Source of the DNA: Salsipaludibacter sp963735045
GTDB taxonomy: Bacteria; Actinomycetota; Nitriliruptoria; Nitriliruptorales; Nitriliruptoraceae
Length of the DNA: 64,000 nucleotides
Reading direction: 5' to 3'
Assembly: GCA_963735045.1 (NCBI GenBank)
Contig: CAVTIZ010000001.1
Coordinates: 372,001 to 436,000, forward strand
Both the position numbers and the translations under genes were made by a program. The notes beneath the pieces were generated by a model. It was not told the origin of the DNA. It did no database searches and worked only from the letters and a program-made list of their open reading frames with translations. Below are positions 9,156 through 16,509 of the stretch, one piece after another. How positions within the stretch are numbered: the first letter of the stretch is position 1; the number at the start of each line of letters is the position of its first letter.

Positions 9156-9968
9156 TCAGATGGGCGGGGTGAACCCACTGATGAGTGGCCGCAGGCGGAG
9201 GATGAAGACGTCCCACAGTCCCGTGGCCAGCGCCACGCCGACGAGGGTCAGCATGATCCCGCCGACGACCTGGAGGGTCCGCGCGTTGCGCTTGAGGAAG
9301 TCCAGCGCGCCGGCCGTCCGGTTGAACAGCAGGCCGAAGACCACGAACGGGATCCCCAACCCCAGGGCGTAGACGAACGCGAGCGCCCCACCACGCAGCG
9401 CAGCGCCCGTCGAGGCGGTCCCGGCGAGGTTGAGGATCGCCCCCGCCGCCGGGCCGATGCAGGGGGTCCAGCCGACCCCGAAGATGAAGCCCAGCACCGG
9501 TGCGGTCAGCAGCCCACCGCTGGGCGCCCGGTCGGCGACACGCACCTCGCGGGTCAACCGCCCGGAGGCCATCAGCAGGCCCATGGCCGCCACGAACAGG
9601 CCCATCACCACGGTGACCCAGTCCTGGTCGAGGATGTCCAGCGAGCTGAACGCGACCCCGATCATGGTGAACGGGACCGCGAACCCGGCCACGAACAGCA
9701 GCGATCCGACCAGGACGCGTGAATGCCGTCCGACCCCCCCGCGGGCGAGGTCCTCGCCGGACAGCCCGGTCATGAACGACAGGTAGCCGGGCACCAACGG
9801 CAGCACGCACGGGCTGGCGAAGGACACCAGGCCGGCCGCCAGCGCGACCACCGCCGCCACCAGGAAGCTGCCGTTGCCGACGATGTCACGCACCGTCGCG
9901 TCGGCCTGGCCGAGCACCAGCATCGACGACCAGGTCGCCGAGGCGAGCGGCACGGGCACGGCCAGCAT
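9156..9968 (-). CDS. ccdA: Cytochrome c biogenesis thiol transporter CcdA
   Basis: A membrane protein (270 residues, about six helices) that passes electrons from cytoplasmic thioredoxin to extracytoplasmic thiol-redox proteins, keeping the CXXCH cysteines of apocytochromes reduced. The paired redox cysteines are seen in FASPCVLPLVPGY (near residue 53) and GWTPCIGPAAG (near 168). The likely partners are the two TlpA/ResA-like lipoproteins at 10261-10887 and 16510-17256, and the synthetase ResB/CcsB nearby. Confidence 0.93.
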   Translation of the reverse strand: MLAVPVPLASATWSSMLVLGQADATVRDIVGNGSFLVAAVVALAAGLVSFASPCVLPLVPGYLSFMTGLSGEDLARGGVGRHSRVLVGSLLFVAGFAVPFTMIGVAFSSLDILDQDWVTVVMGLFVAAMGLLMASGRLTREVRVADRAPSGGLLTAPVLGFIFGVGWTPCIGPAAGAILNLAGTASTGAALRGGALAFVYALGLGIPFVVFGLLFNRTAGALDFLKRNARTLQVVGGIMLTLVGVALATGLWDVFILRLRPLISGFTPPI

Positions 9969-10112
9969 GGCGAGGACTCCGGACGGACGAGGGGACGACG
10001 ACGTTGCGGGTCAGTGTGTCACACCCGGCGACCCACCTCGACCCGGTGTCACCCCGGTCGCACACCCCCGACCGGCGGCCGGGGCCGGGTCAGCGTCGAG
10101 GTCCGGCGTGAC

Positions 10113-10180
10113 CCCGGAACCGGCAGAGCGACCGGAACCGGAACCGCGACCGGAACCGGAACCGGAACCGGGACCGGGAC
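10113..10180. repeat. GGAACC/GGGACC hexamer microsatellite
   Basis: An irregular run of GGAACC, GCGACC and GGGACC hexamers in the gap between ccdA (start 9968) and the end of the bc operon (10261). No gene is credible here: predicted peptides on both strands are simple Pro/Glu/Arg or Gly/Ser repeats. The rest of 9969-10260 shows nothing else. Confidence 0.7.
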
Positions 10181-10260
10181 CCCCGACCAGTCGATTGTCG
10201 GATGAGGCGGTACTGGTGCGGCCCAGCTCCCCAACCGACTGGTGTGGAGGGGGCGGGAGG

Positions 10261-10887
10261 TCAGGGGGTTTGTTCGGGGGTGAGGAGGAGGTCGAGGAGT
10301 TGGGACAGCTCGATGGCGTTGGTCTCGCCGAAGATGCTGAGGGCGACACGGCCCTGCTGGTCGACCAGGACGGTCGAGGGCAGGGTCTTGGGGGCGATGC
10401 CCTCGAAGGTGCTGGCGACGACGGTGGTCGGGTCACTGATCGACGGGTACGGGATCTCGTACTCCTCGACGTGCAGCAGGGCATTGGTCTCGGAGTCGTC
10501 CTGGACGTTGACGCCCACGAAGGACACCGGCTGGTCGGCGTACTCGGCCGCGACCGCGTTCAGCTCGGGCTGCTCGGCCCGACACGGACCGCACCACGAG
10601 GCCCAGAAGTTGACCACCACGACGTCACCGGCGTAGTCGTCCAACGAGATGGTGTCGTCGGGGGCGCCGAGCACCGGGAAGTCGTCGGTCGGCGCGGCCG
10701 GGCGGTCCTCCTCGGGCAGCGGGCACACGCCCGTGCGCACCCCGGCGAGGTCGGGCGGGCACGCCGCACCCGTCGCGGTCGCGCCACAGGCCGACAGCAC
10801 GAGGGCGACCAGCGCCACGACCAGACCGGCCGCCAACGTCGTGGCGGCCGGGCGGTGGGATCGGGACGAGGTCCCGGTCGGGATCAC
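10261..10887 (-). CDS. TlpA/ResA-like thiol-disulfide lipoprotein
   Basis: A secreted thioredoxin-fold reductase of 208 residues. The N-terminal signal ends in a lipobox (VLSAC, cysteine near 34), so it should be anchored to the outer face of the membrane. The active site is FWASWCGPC near residues 100-108, and the cis-Pro loop is TLPSTVLVD. It probably reduces apocytochrome c before heme attachment, fed by CcdA. The GTG start overlaps the preceding stop (GTGA), making it the last gene of the cytochrome bc operon and tying maturation to synthesis of the diheme cytochrome. Confidence 0.88.
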   Translation of the reverse strand: MIPTGTSSRSHRPAATTLAAGLVVALVALVLSACGATATGAACPPDLAGVRTGVCPLPEEDRPAAPTDDFPVLGAPDDTISLDDYAGDVVVVNFWASWCGPCRAEQPELNAVAAEYADQPVSFVGVNVQDDSETNALLHVEEYEIPYPSISDPTTVVASTFEGIAPKTLPSTVLVDQQGRVALSIFGETNAIELSQLLDLLLTPEQTP

Positions 10888-11822
10888 TGGTTGATCGACA
10901 CCGCGAGGTCCTCGGGCTCCCGGACCTCCTGGGCACGCCGCTTCTCGCGCTGCTCGATGCGGTCCAGCCCGAACAGGCACCCGACGAACAGCAGGAAGAA
11001 CGCCGCGACCCACACCGCGGACGGGAACCACAGGGCCGACGGTTCCTTGAACGCGAACATCGTGACCTCGTCGACGTCGACGGGAACGGTCTCGCCGTCC
11101 TCGTTGGCGTAGTTGGCCGTGATGGTCACGGTGGTGCCGGCCAGGAACGTGCCGTTGCTCTCGGTCACCAGCCGTTCCTCGGCGGCCTCGGCGGTGAAGA
11201 AGGGCTCGCCCCGTGACCAGTCGCCGACGTTGTCCTCGCCGACCTCGGCCGCAAGGCCCTCCTCGCCGGTCTCCTGGTAGCGCCCACGGACCTCGCCACC
11301 CAGTCGTGACTCGCCCGTCTCGTCCACGCGCAGCGCCAGGTCCGCCATCAGGCCGTCGGCCTGTGCGACGTCGCCGTCGAGGTTGGTGTAGCGCGGGTCG
11401 TCACCGAGGGCCTCCTCGCTGGCGCCCTGCTTGCCGAGGAAGTCCTGCAGGGTCGCGAACGAACCGAGGTCGTTGGCGGCCGGGAACAGCTCCGCGGTGG
11501 CCGAGCCGGGTTCGAAGGCGAACCATTCCGGCTGGTAGTGGTCACCGGCCTGGCCGGGGAAGTTCTGTGGGCCGGTGGCGACCGGTGTCCCGGGAGCGCC
11601 GAACCACCAGAAGATGCCGATCACCATGCAGAACCCGCCCATGGCGGTCCCGTAGATGAGGGCGCCCTTCTTGGCGCCGTAGTTGGACCACAGCAGGGCG
11701 AACACGGCGCCGCAGAAGATCACGATCCCGATCGGCACGGCCAGCTTGGACGCGATGTGGTCCGCGGGCAGCCCCTCGGCGCCCTCGGTCGCGACGAGGA
11801 GGGTGGTCAGCAGCGAGGTCAT
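10884..11822 (-). CDS. Unrecognised membrane protein of the bc operon
   Basis: I do not recognise this 312-residue protein. It has two hydrophobic helices near residues 27-48 and 55-75, an acidic region of about 190 residues rich in Glu, Gly and Ala, and a last helix near 268-288 followed by a basic cytoplasmic tail. The middle should face outside if both termini are inside or paired. It has no CXXCH, no conserved His pairs and no iron-sulfur motif. It is tightly coupled on both sides: ATGA overlap with the diheme cytochrome and GTGA with the TlpA gene. The position suggests an accessory subunit or assembly factor of the reductase. Confidence 0.75.
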   Translation of the reverse strand: MTSLLTTLLVATEGAEGLPADHIASKLAVPIGIVIFCGAVFALLWSNYGAKKGALIYGTAMGGFCMVIGIFWWFGAPGTPVATGPQNFPGQAGDHYQPEWFAFEPGSATAELFPAANDLGSFATLQDFLGKQGASEEALGDDPRYTNLDGDVAQADGLMADLALRVDETGESRLGGEVRGRYQETGEEGLAAEVGEDNVGDWSRGEPFFTAEAAEERLVTESNGTFLAGTTVTITANYANEDGETVPVDVDEVTMFAFKEPSALWFPSAVWVAAFFLLFVGCLFGLDRIEQREKRRAQEVREPEDLAVSINQ

Positions 11823-12916
11823 GACTGCTCCGAGCTCTCGGTGGCGGCGTCCATGGGGGCGTCGGTGGCGGCCTCGCCGTCGCCGGCGGCGTCACCGGCC
11901 ACCGGTGGGCCGCCGACCTGGCCGAAGTCCGGCCCACCGTCGACCTGCTGGGACTCGATGTGGTCGATGACGGCCTGGATGGCGTCCTCCGGAAGCGTGT
12001 CCTTGAACGACGGCATCACGCCGACCCCGGGAACGCGGCGCCCGTTGATCAACGTCTGCTGGATCGTCTCGCGGACCGGGCCGTAGGTCGACTCGTCACC
12101 GAGGTCGGCGCCGTAGCGCTCGTAGATGTTGAGCAGGGTGGGTCCGACCCGGCCCTCGAGGTCGTCGCCGTGGCAGCGGGCGCAGTTGTTGGCGTAGATG
12201 TCCTCGCCGGACGCGCCCGCGAACGCCTGGGCGTCGATCTCCTCGACCTCGTCCTGCTGGATCGACAACAGGTACGACACGATCTGGTTGATCTGGAAGT
12301 CGTTCATCGGACCGTTGTAGTCCGAGCGCCACGCCGCCATCGGGGTGCCCGGACGCCCCCGGATCAGGGTCTGGTGCATGAAGTCCTCGACGTCGGTGAC
12401 GATCGTGGAGTCCGCGTAGCGCGCCTCGATGTTGTTCAGGCGTGGGGCCGGCCACGGGGCCTCGCCGTAGGGGTTGGGCGCCGAACCCCCCTGGGCCTCC
12501 GTGCCGTGGCAGGTGGCACAGTTGGACACGAACAGGGCACGGCCGGCCGCGACGTCCTCGTTGTAGTAGGCGTCCATCTGGTCGTTGATGCGGGCCGGCT
12601 CGATCATCCAGTAGACGGCCAGGAACACCCCGGCGAACAACGACAGCGCGACACCCCACGACATCGCCCGCTCCATGGCGGTCGACTCGAGTTCCTCGTC
12701 GGAGTGGTACGGACGCATGGCCAGCGGGATGTCGCCCGTGCGCTTGTCCCCGGTCTTGCGGGAACGACCCGGGCCCACGATGAAGTAGGCCAGCGCGAAG
12801 GCGGCCAGGCCAGCGACCAGGATCGTGATGACGATCGTGGCGGTCGCATCCGAGGAGCCCTCGGCGGCTTCGGTCGCCAGGAGGGGGGCCAGAAGGGGAG
12901 CCAGCAGCGGTTGCAT
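11819..12916 (-). CDS. qcrC: Membrane-anchored diheme cytochrome c
   Basis: The cytochrome c subunit predicted to take electrons from the Rieske centre. The 365-residue protein has two N-terminal helices (about 27-48 and 82-105), then two c-type domains, each with one heme site: CATCH near residue 134 and CARCH near 248. The first has a downstream GTPMAAW and the second GVGVMPSF, supplying likely axial methionines. The C-terminal 50 residues are acidic and disordered-looking. Diheme cytochrome c subunits are known in actinobacterial bc complexes, but there the protein has one C-terminal anchor; here the anchor is a double N-terminal one. Confidence 0.9.
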   Translation of the reverse strand: MQPLLAPLLAPLLATEAAEGSSDATATIVITILVAGLAAFALAYFIVGPGRSRKTGDKRTGDIPLAMRPYHSDEELESTAMERAMSWGVALSLFAGVFLAVYWMIEPARINDQMDAYYNEDVAAGRALFVSNCATCHGTEAQGGSAPNPYGEAPWPAPRLNNIEARYADSTIVTDVEDFMHQTLIRGRPGTPMAAWRSDYNGPMNDFQINQIVSYLLSIQQDEVEEIDAQAFAGASGEDIYANNCARCHGDDLEGRVGPTLLNIYERYGADLGDESTYGPVRETIQQTLINGRRVPGVGVMPSFKDTLPEDAIQAVIDHIESQQVDGGPDFGQVGGPPVAGDAAGDGEAATDAPMDAATESSEQS

Positions 12917-12941
12917 CAGTGGGAACCTCGTGGTCGGACCG

Positions 12942-13538
12942 TCACAGGTCGACGCAGTTGGGGCCTTCGGCCTCCTGGGACAACACGTTGGCCGTACGGG
13001 CCGGACCGGTCTGGATCGTGGCCGGGTTCGTGTTCACGATCAGGACCCCACTCGAGTCGAGTTCGGACGGGAAGCGGTCCAGTCCGCGTGGAGCCGGGCC
13101 ACCCACCCACTCGCCCCAACGGTTGTACTTCGAGCCGTGGCACGGGCACTCGAACCACTGGGAGGTCTGGCACCACGGCACCCGGCATCCCAGGTGCACG
13201 CACTTCTGGTACAGCGCCATCAGCCCGGCACCGCCGACCTCCACACCGATGTCGCCGTAGGCCTCCGCGGCACCCGGCGCCTGGGGGTCGTACTCCACGA
13301 TGTAGAGCCGACCCGAGGGGTAGCTGAACGGGGCCCGCTCCTCGCGCATCTGCGCGAGGATGTCCTCGGCGGGGCCCAGCGGGATCGGCTCACCGAAGCC
13401 ACCGGACAACTGTGGCCACAGGAAGCCCAGGGAGCCGAGGCCGAACACGCCCAGGCCCGCGGCCACCCCGCCGAACAGCGAGTAGCGCAGGAACGTGCGG
13501 CGTTCGACCTGGGGAAGGTGTCGTCGTTCGTCAGCCAT
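12942..13538 (-). CDS. qcrA: Rieske iron-sulfur protein
   Basis: The [2Fe-2S] subunit that takes one electron from quinol at the Qo site. Cluster ligands are in CVHLGCRV (Cys and His, near residue 114) and CPCHGS (Cys and His, near 133), with the extra Cys in RVPWC. The N-terminus carries RRTFLRY followed by one hydrophobic helix (about 18-42), resembling a Tat-dependent anchor. At 198 residues with one helix it matches the short Rieske proteins of Firmicutes and b6f complexes, not the three-helix QcrA of Streptomyces or Mycobacterium. It lies 11 bases after subunit IV. Confidence 0.93.
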   Translation of the reverse strand: MADERRHLPQVERRTFLRYSLFGGVAAGLGVFGLGSLGFLWPQLSGGFGEPIPLGPAEDILAQMREERAPFSYPSGRLYIVEYDPQAPGAAEAYGDIGVEVGGAGLMALYQKCVHLGCRVPWCQTSQWFECPCHGSKYNRWGEWVGGPAPRGLDRFPSELDSSGVLIVNTNPATIQTGPARTANVLSQEAEGPNCVDL

Positions 13539-13549
13539 GGGTGATCAAC

Positions 13550-14380
13550 TCACAATTCGAAGAACAGGCCGTCGACCCATGGCCAGACCCAGTTGAAGCC
13601 GGGACCACGGAAGAACGACCCGGCGAACACGAAGAGCGTCCACATGACCAGGAAGAACGTCATGGCCATGCTGGCGAACTTGCGGTTCTCGGGCTTGGCG
13701 GAGGGATTCTTGTCCACGTAGGCCGCGGCGCCCAGCACGATCAGGCCCACGCCCGGGATCGTCACGCCGGCCACCATCGGGTGGAAGTAGCGCAGCAGTT
13801 CCTGCAGGCCCAGGAAGTACCACGGGGCCTTGGAGGGGTTGGGTGTCAGGTTGGGGTTGGCGAGGTCGCGGAACGTCGCGTCGATGAAGTAGGACGCGAC
13901 CAGCAGCACCGCCCCCATCGCCAGCAACGACACGAACTCGACCAGCAGCAGGTGCGGCCACGTGTAGACCTTGTCCTGCTGCTTGTCCGACACCTGCTGG
14001 ATGCCCGACGGGGGCACCAGCGCCAGCAGGCGGTGGGTGTGCTTGGAGTCCGACGGCACCCCGATCGAGGGCGATCCGTTGGTCTGTCCCAGCGAGGCGC
14101 GGACCCGCGCGGCGCGCTCCTCGGGGGTCAGGCGGCCCGACGGGGCGTCGGCCACGGCCGTGGCGGTCGCCGTGCCACCCCCGCCACCACCGAAGTTCTC
14201 GCGGAACTCGGCGAGCGCGGCCTTGGCCGTGTCGGCCGACTTCGGGCCGATCTCGATGCCCTGTTCCTGCTTCTCCTTGCGAACGGTGGCTGCCTTGGCC
14301 TTGGCCCGCGCGATGCGCTCGGGCACGCCACTGCTCGTCAGGGCGTCGTAGGTGGCCTGGTCGATCTGCACCTCAGCCAT
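13550..14380 (-). CDS. Cytochrome b C-terminal half (subunit IV type)
   Basis: A 276-residue membrane subunit equivalent to helices E-G of cytochrome b (PetD / PF00032 type). The core starts near residue 140. The Qo-loop motif reads KAPWYFLGLQELL near residues 187-199, so the PEWY element is APWY here. The N-terminal 120 residues are an unusual soluble extension rich in Ala, Lys, Glu and a poly-Gly stretch near 66-71. ATG 14380 is preferred because a GAGAGGTGA site lies 9 bases upstream; a GTG two codons earlier is possible. It is a separate gene from the b6-type half that precedes it. Confidence 0.88.
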   Translation of the reverse strand: MAEVQIDQATYDALTSSGVPERIARAKAKAATVRKEKQEQGIEIGPKSADTAKAALAEFRENFGGGGGGTATATAVADAPSGRLTPEERAARVRASLGQTNGSPSIGVPSDSKHTHRLLALVPPSGIQQVSDKQQDKVYTWPHLLLVEFVSLLAMGAVLLVASYFIDATFRDLANPNLTPNPSKAPWYFLGLQELLRYFHPMVAGVTIPGVGLIVLGAAAYVDKNPSAKPENRKFASMAMTFFLVMWTLFVFAGSFFRGPGFNWVWPWVDGLFFEL

Positions 14381-14425
14381 CAGCACTCACCTCTCGTTCG
14401 CATCGGACGTCCGGTCGACCGGACG

Positions 14426-15202
14426 TCACAGGGGCCCCGAGATCCCGCCGTCCTTGCGGATGCGCCAGAAGTGCACCGCGAGGAAGACGACGGTCACGAA
14501 CGGGACGAACAACACGTGGAGCACGTACCAGCGCAGCAGGGTGTTGGGACCGATGACGGCCCCGCCCAGCAACACGAACTGCACCTGCTTGCCGAACACG
14601 GGGGTGAAGCCCATCATCTCGGTTCCCACCGTGACCGCCCACACGGCCAGCTGGTCCCACGGGAGCAGGTAGCCGGTGAAGCTCAACAACAGGGTCAGGG
14701 TCAGCAGGATCACCCCGACGACCCAGTTGAACTCGCGTGGGGGCTTGTAGGCCCCGTGGTAGAACACCCGGGCCATGTGGAGGAAGACCGTGAACACCAT
14801 CAGGTGGGCGCCCCACCGATGCATGTTGCGCACCAGTTGGCCGAAGGTGACCGAGGCCTGGATCGTGCGCATGTCGGCATAGGCCAACTCGGTGCCCGCC
14901 CCCGCCGCCGGGGTGTAGAAGAACATCAGGAAGATGCCGGTGATCGTCAGGACCACGAACAGGAAGAAGCTCAACCCCCCCAGGCAGTAGGTGTAGGTCA
15001 GCTTCAGTCCGTGGCGCTTCACCTTCACCGGGTGCAGGTGGTACAGCACGTTGTTCATCGCCGCCAGGGCCCGGTCGCGCGAGGTGTCGCGATAGCCCTT
15101 GCGATAGATCGACCCGGGACGGAAGATCGACTTCCAGATCACGTTGTCCTGGGTGTTCTTCTGGATCTCGCCCCAGGACGGCGGCTTCGGCAGCTTCGGC
15201 AC
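14426..15202 (-). CDS. qcrB: Cytochrome b6-type subunit (N-terminal half of cytochrome b)
   Basis: The four-helix heme-b subunit of a quinol:cytochrome c reductase. Two bis-His pairs are in place: MHRWGAH...FLH (14 residues apart) and LHVLF...VHF (15 apart), ligating the two b hemes. The segment YCLGGLSFF keeps the cysteine that in chloroplast b6 and Bacillus QcrB binds an extra c-type heme. The C-terminus RKDGGISGPL resembles b6. The only credible in-frame start after the ferredoxin stop is GTG 15202 (MPKLPKPP), with GGAG 9 bases upstream, giving 258 residues. An earlier start would have to overlap the ferredoxin gene. Confidence 0.9.
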   Translation of the reverse strand: MPKLPKPPSWGEIQKNTQDNVIWKSIFRPGSIYRKGYRDTSRDRALAAMNNVLYHLHPVKVKRHGLKLTYTYCLGGLSFFLFVVLTITGIFLMFFYTPAAGAGTELAYADMRTIQASVTFGQLVRNMHRWGAHLMVFTVFLHMARVFYHGAYKPPREFNWVVGVILLTLTLLLSFTGYLLPWDQLAVWAVTVGTEMMGFTPVFGKQVQFVLLGGAVIGPNTLLRWYVLHVLFVPFVTVVFLAVHFWRIRKDGGISGPL

Positions 15203-15317
15203 GGTCGGCTTCTCCGGTTCGTCCCGCTCCCCGGCGTCGTGCTGGTCGGGGCGGCGGCTGTTCGGGGGTCGTGCGTGTCTCGGACGGGGCAGGTCGGGTG
15301 GCGCGTGGTCGGGGTGG

Positions 15318-15662
15318 CTACTGGTCGACGCGTCCGAGCCACAGGGCGTCGGACGGGCAGCGCTCGACGCAGATCGCACAGCGGGTGCACTCGTTGTCGT
15401 CGATGATGAACACCGACGCCGACTGCTCCGCCAGGGTCATGATCGAGTGCTTGTCCGCGTCCTTGATGATCGACGGGGACATCATGTAGATGCACTCCCA
15501 CGGGCACACGTCCTCGCAGGCGCGGCACATGATGCACAGTTCCGGGGTCAGCCCGATGTGGCGCTTGGGCTTGACGCGCTCCTGGAGCCAGCCCGGGTCG
15601 ACCTCCTGGACGGTGTAGTCGTCGTAGACCAGTGGGTGCTCGCCCTTGTCAGTCTTGCCCAT
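15318..15662 (-). CDS. 2x[4Fe-4S] ferredoxin of the bc operon
   Basis: A 114-residue ferredoxin with two complete cluster motifs: CIMCRACEDVCP near residues 43-54 and CTRCAICVERCP near 92-103. The long spacer between them and a 40-residue N-terminal extension resemble NuoI-type or subunit ferredoxins more than small soluble ones. There is no signal sequence, so it should sit on the cytoplasmic face. It lies between the membrane protein at 15702 and the cytochrome b6 gene on the same strand, which suggests it is part of, or donates to or accepts from, this reductase. That role is inferred from position only. Confidence 0.88.
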   Translation of the reverse strand: MGKTDKGEHPLVYDDYTVQEVDPGWLQERVKPKRHIGLTPELCIMCRACEDVCPWECIYMMSPSIIKDADKHSIMTLAEQSASVFIIDDNECTRCAICVERCPSDALWLGRVDQ

Positions 15663-15701
15663 GGTCGCGCCCCCTCTCGTGGTCGATGGCGATGGCGTGT
15701 G

Positions 15702-16217
15702 TCACTTGTAGCCCCCGGCGTCCGGCTTGACCTCGCCCGGGACCAGGGTCTTCGGGTAGCGCTTCTGGATCCGCAACGCCAGCCAGAACGTCAACACGAA
15801 GGCGGCCAGGTGCTCGATCACCACCACGAGGTCACGGATGACCACGTAGAGGTTGCTGGCGATGTCGAGGCGGTAGCCGTTGGCGAAGGTGATGCCGGCC
15901 GAGGCCGGGATGATCGCCCCCTCGAGGATCTCCCGGTTGGAGTCGAGGTAGTAGATCCAGGCCGACGGGAGGATGCCGTAGACCCACCAGAAGATCGACA
16001 GGCCCGCCAGCACGCCCATGGTCGCCGAGACCCACTCGTGGGTGCCGTGGGTGCGCTTGGCGATCAGCAGGGGGATCGCGGTCAGGAACACGCCCCAGAT
16101 CACCAGGATGACCAGGCCCCACCAGCCCTGCCCGATGCCGGACGGGTCCCCGAACTGCCACAGGGCGTACAGGGCATCCGGCACCGCGGCGGAGAACTCT
16201 GCGAACCAGTTGCTCAC
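15702..16217 (-). CDS. Unrecognised membrane protein, first gene of the bc operon
   Basis: I do not recognise this 171-residue protein. It has about three to four hydrophobic helices (near 30-52, 62-92 and 118-146), many tryptophans and tyrosines, and a short Lys-rich C-terminal tail. Histidines in TMs (H57, H61 and the IEHLA histidine near 131) could ligate heme or face a quinone, but no known motif is clear. It opens the operon and is followed after 39 bases by the ferredoxin. A membrane docking subunit for the ferredoxin is one reading. Confidence 0.78.
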   Translation of the reverse strand: MSNWFAEFSAAVPDALYALWQFGDPSGIGQGWWGLVILVIWGVFLTAIPLLIAKRTHGTHEWVSATMGVLAGLSIFWWVYGILPSAWIYYLDSNREILEGAIIPASAGITFANGYRLDIASNLYVVIRDLVVVIEHLAAFVLTFWLALRIQKRYPKTLVPGEVKPDAGGYK

Positions 16218-16320
16218 GCGTGTCCCTCACGTCTTCGGCCGGACCGGGCATCCGGTCGTCTCCTGGCCGTCCCCTCGGCTGCTCGGGGGCGACTCGGTGG
16301 TGGCCCGGGGGCGGTCTGGC

Positions 16321-16355
16321 GGTGGTTTCCCGGGGTGGTTCCGGGTGGTTTCCGG
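16321..16355. repeat. Three tandem GGTGGTTTCCCGG-type iterons
   Basis: Three adjoining copies of GGTGGTTTCC(C)GG (16321, 16334 and 16344) lie about 105-140 bases upstream of the first gene of the bc operon, in the 292-base gap 16218-16509. On the coding strand they read CCGGGAAACCACC. Regular direct repeats at this distance could be an operator. No other gene or RNA is visible in the gap. Confidence 0.4.
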
Positions 16356-16509
16356 CGCGTTCCCGGACCCGTCGTCGCGACGTCGCGCCGCTCGGCCGAC
16401 GTCGCCACCTCTGGGGTGCCCAGCCTACCAACGGTGGTGAGCACCGGCCGACCGGGCAGTGTCCGCTCCCGGCCGTCACCCGTGGCCCCTTCCGACGACG
16501 CTCGGGCCG

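Noticed and set aside
4838..9178. A 1446-codon open frame on the minus strand.
   Set aside because: Only its last 411 codons are ccsB; the rest runs out of frame across resB and antisense to the CoA-transferase, a common effect of very high GC.
10113..10180. Repeated GGAACC units as a possible CRISPR or binding-site array.
   Set aside because: Units are six bases and contiguous with no unique spacers; it is a microsatellite.
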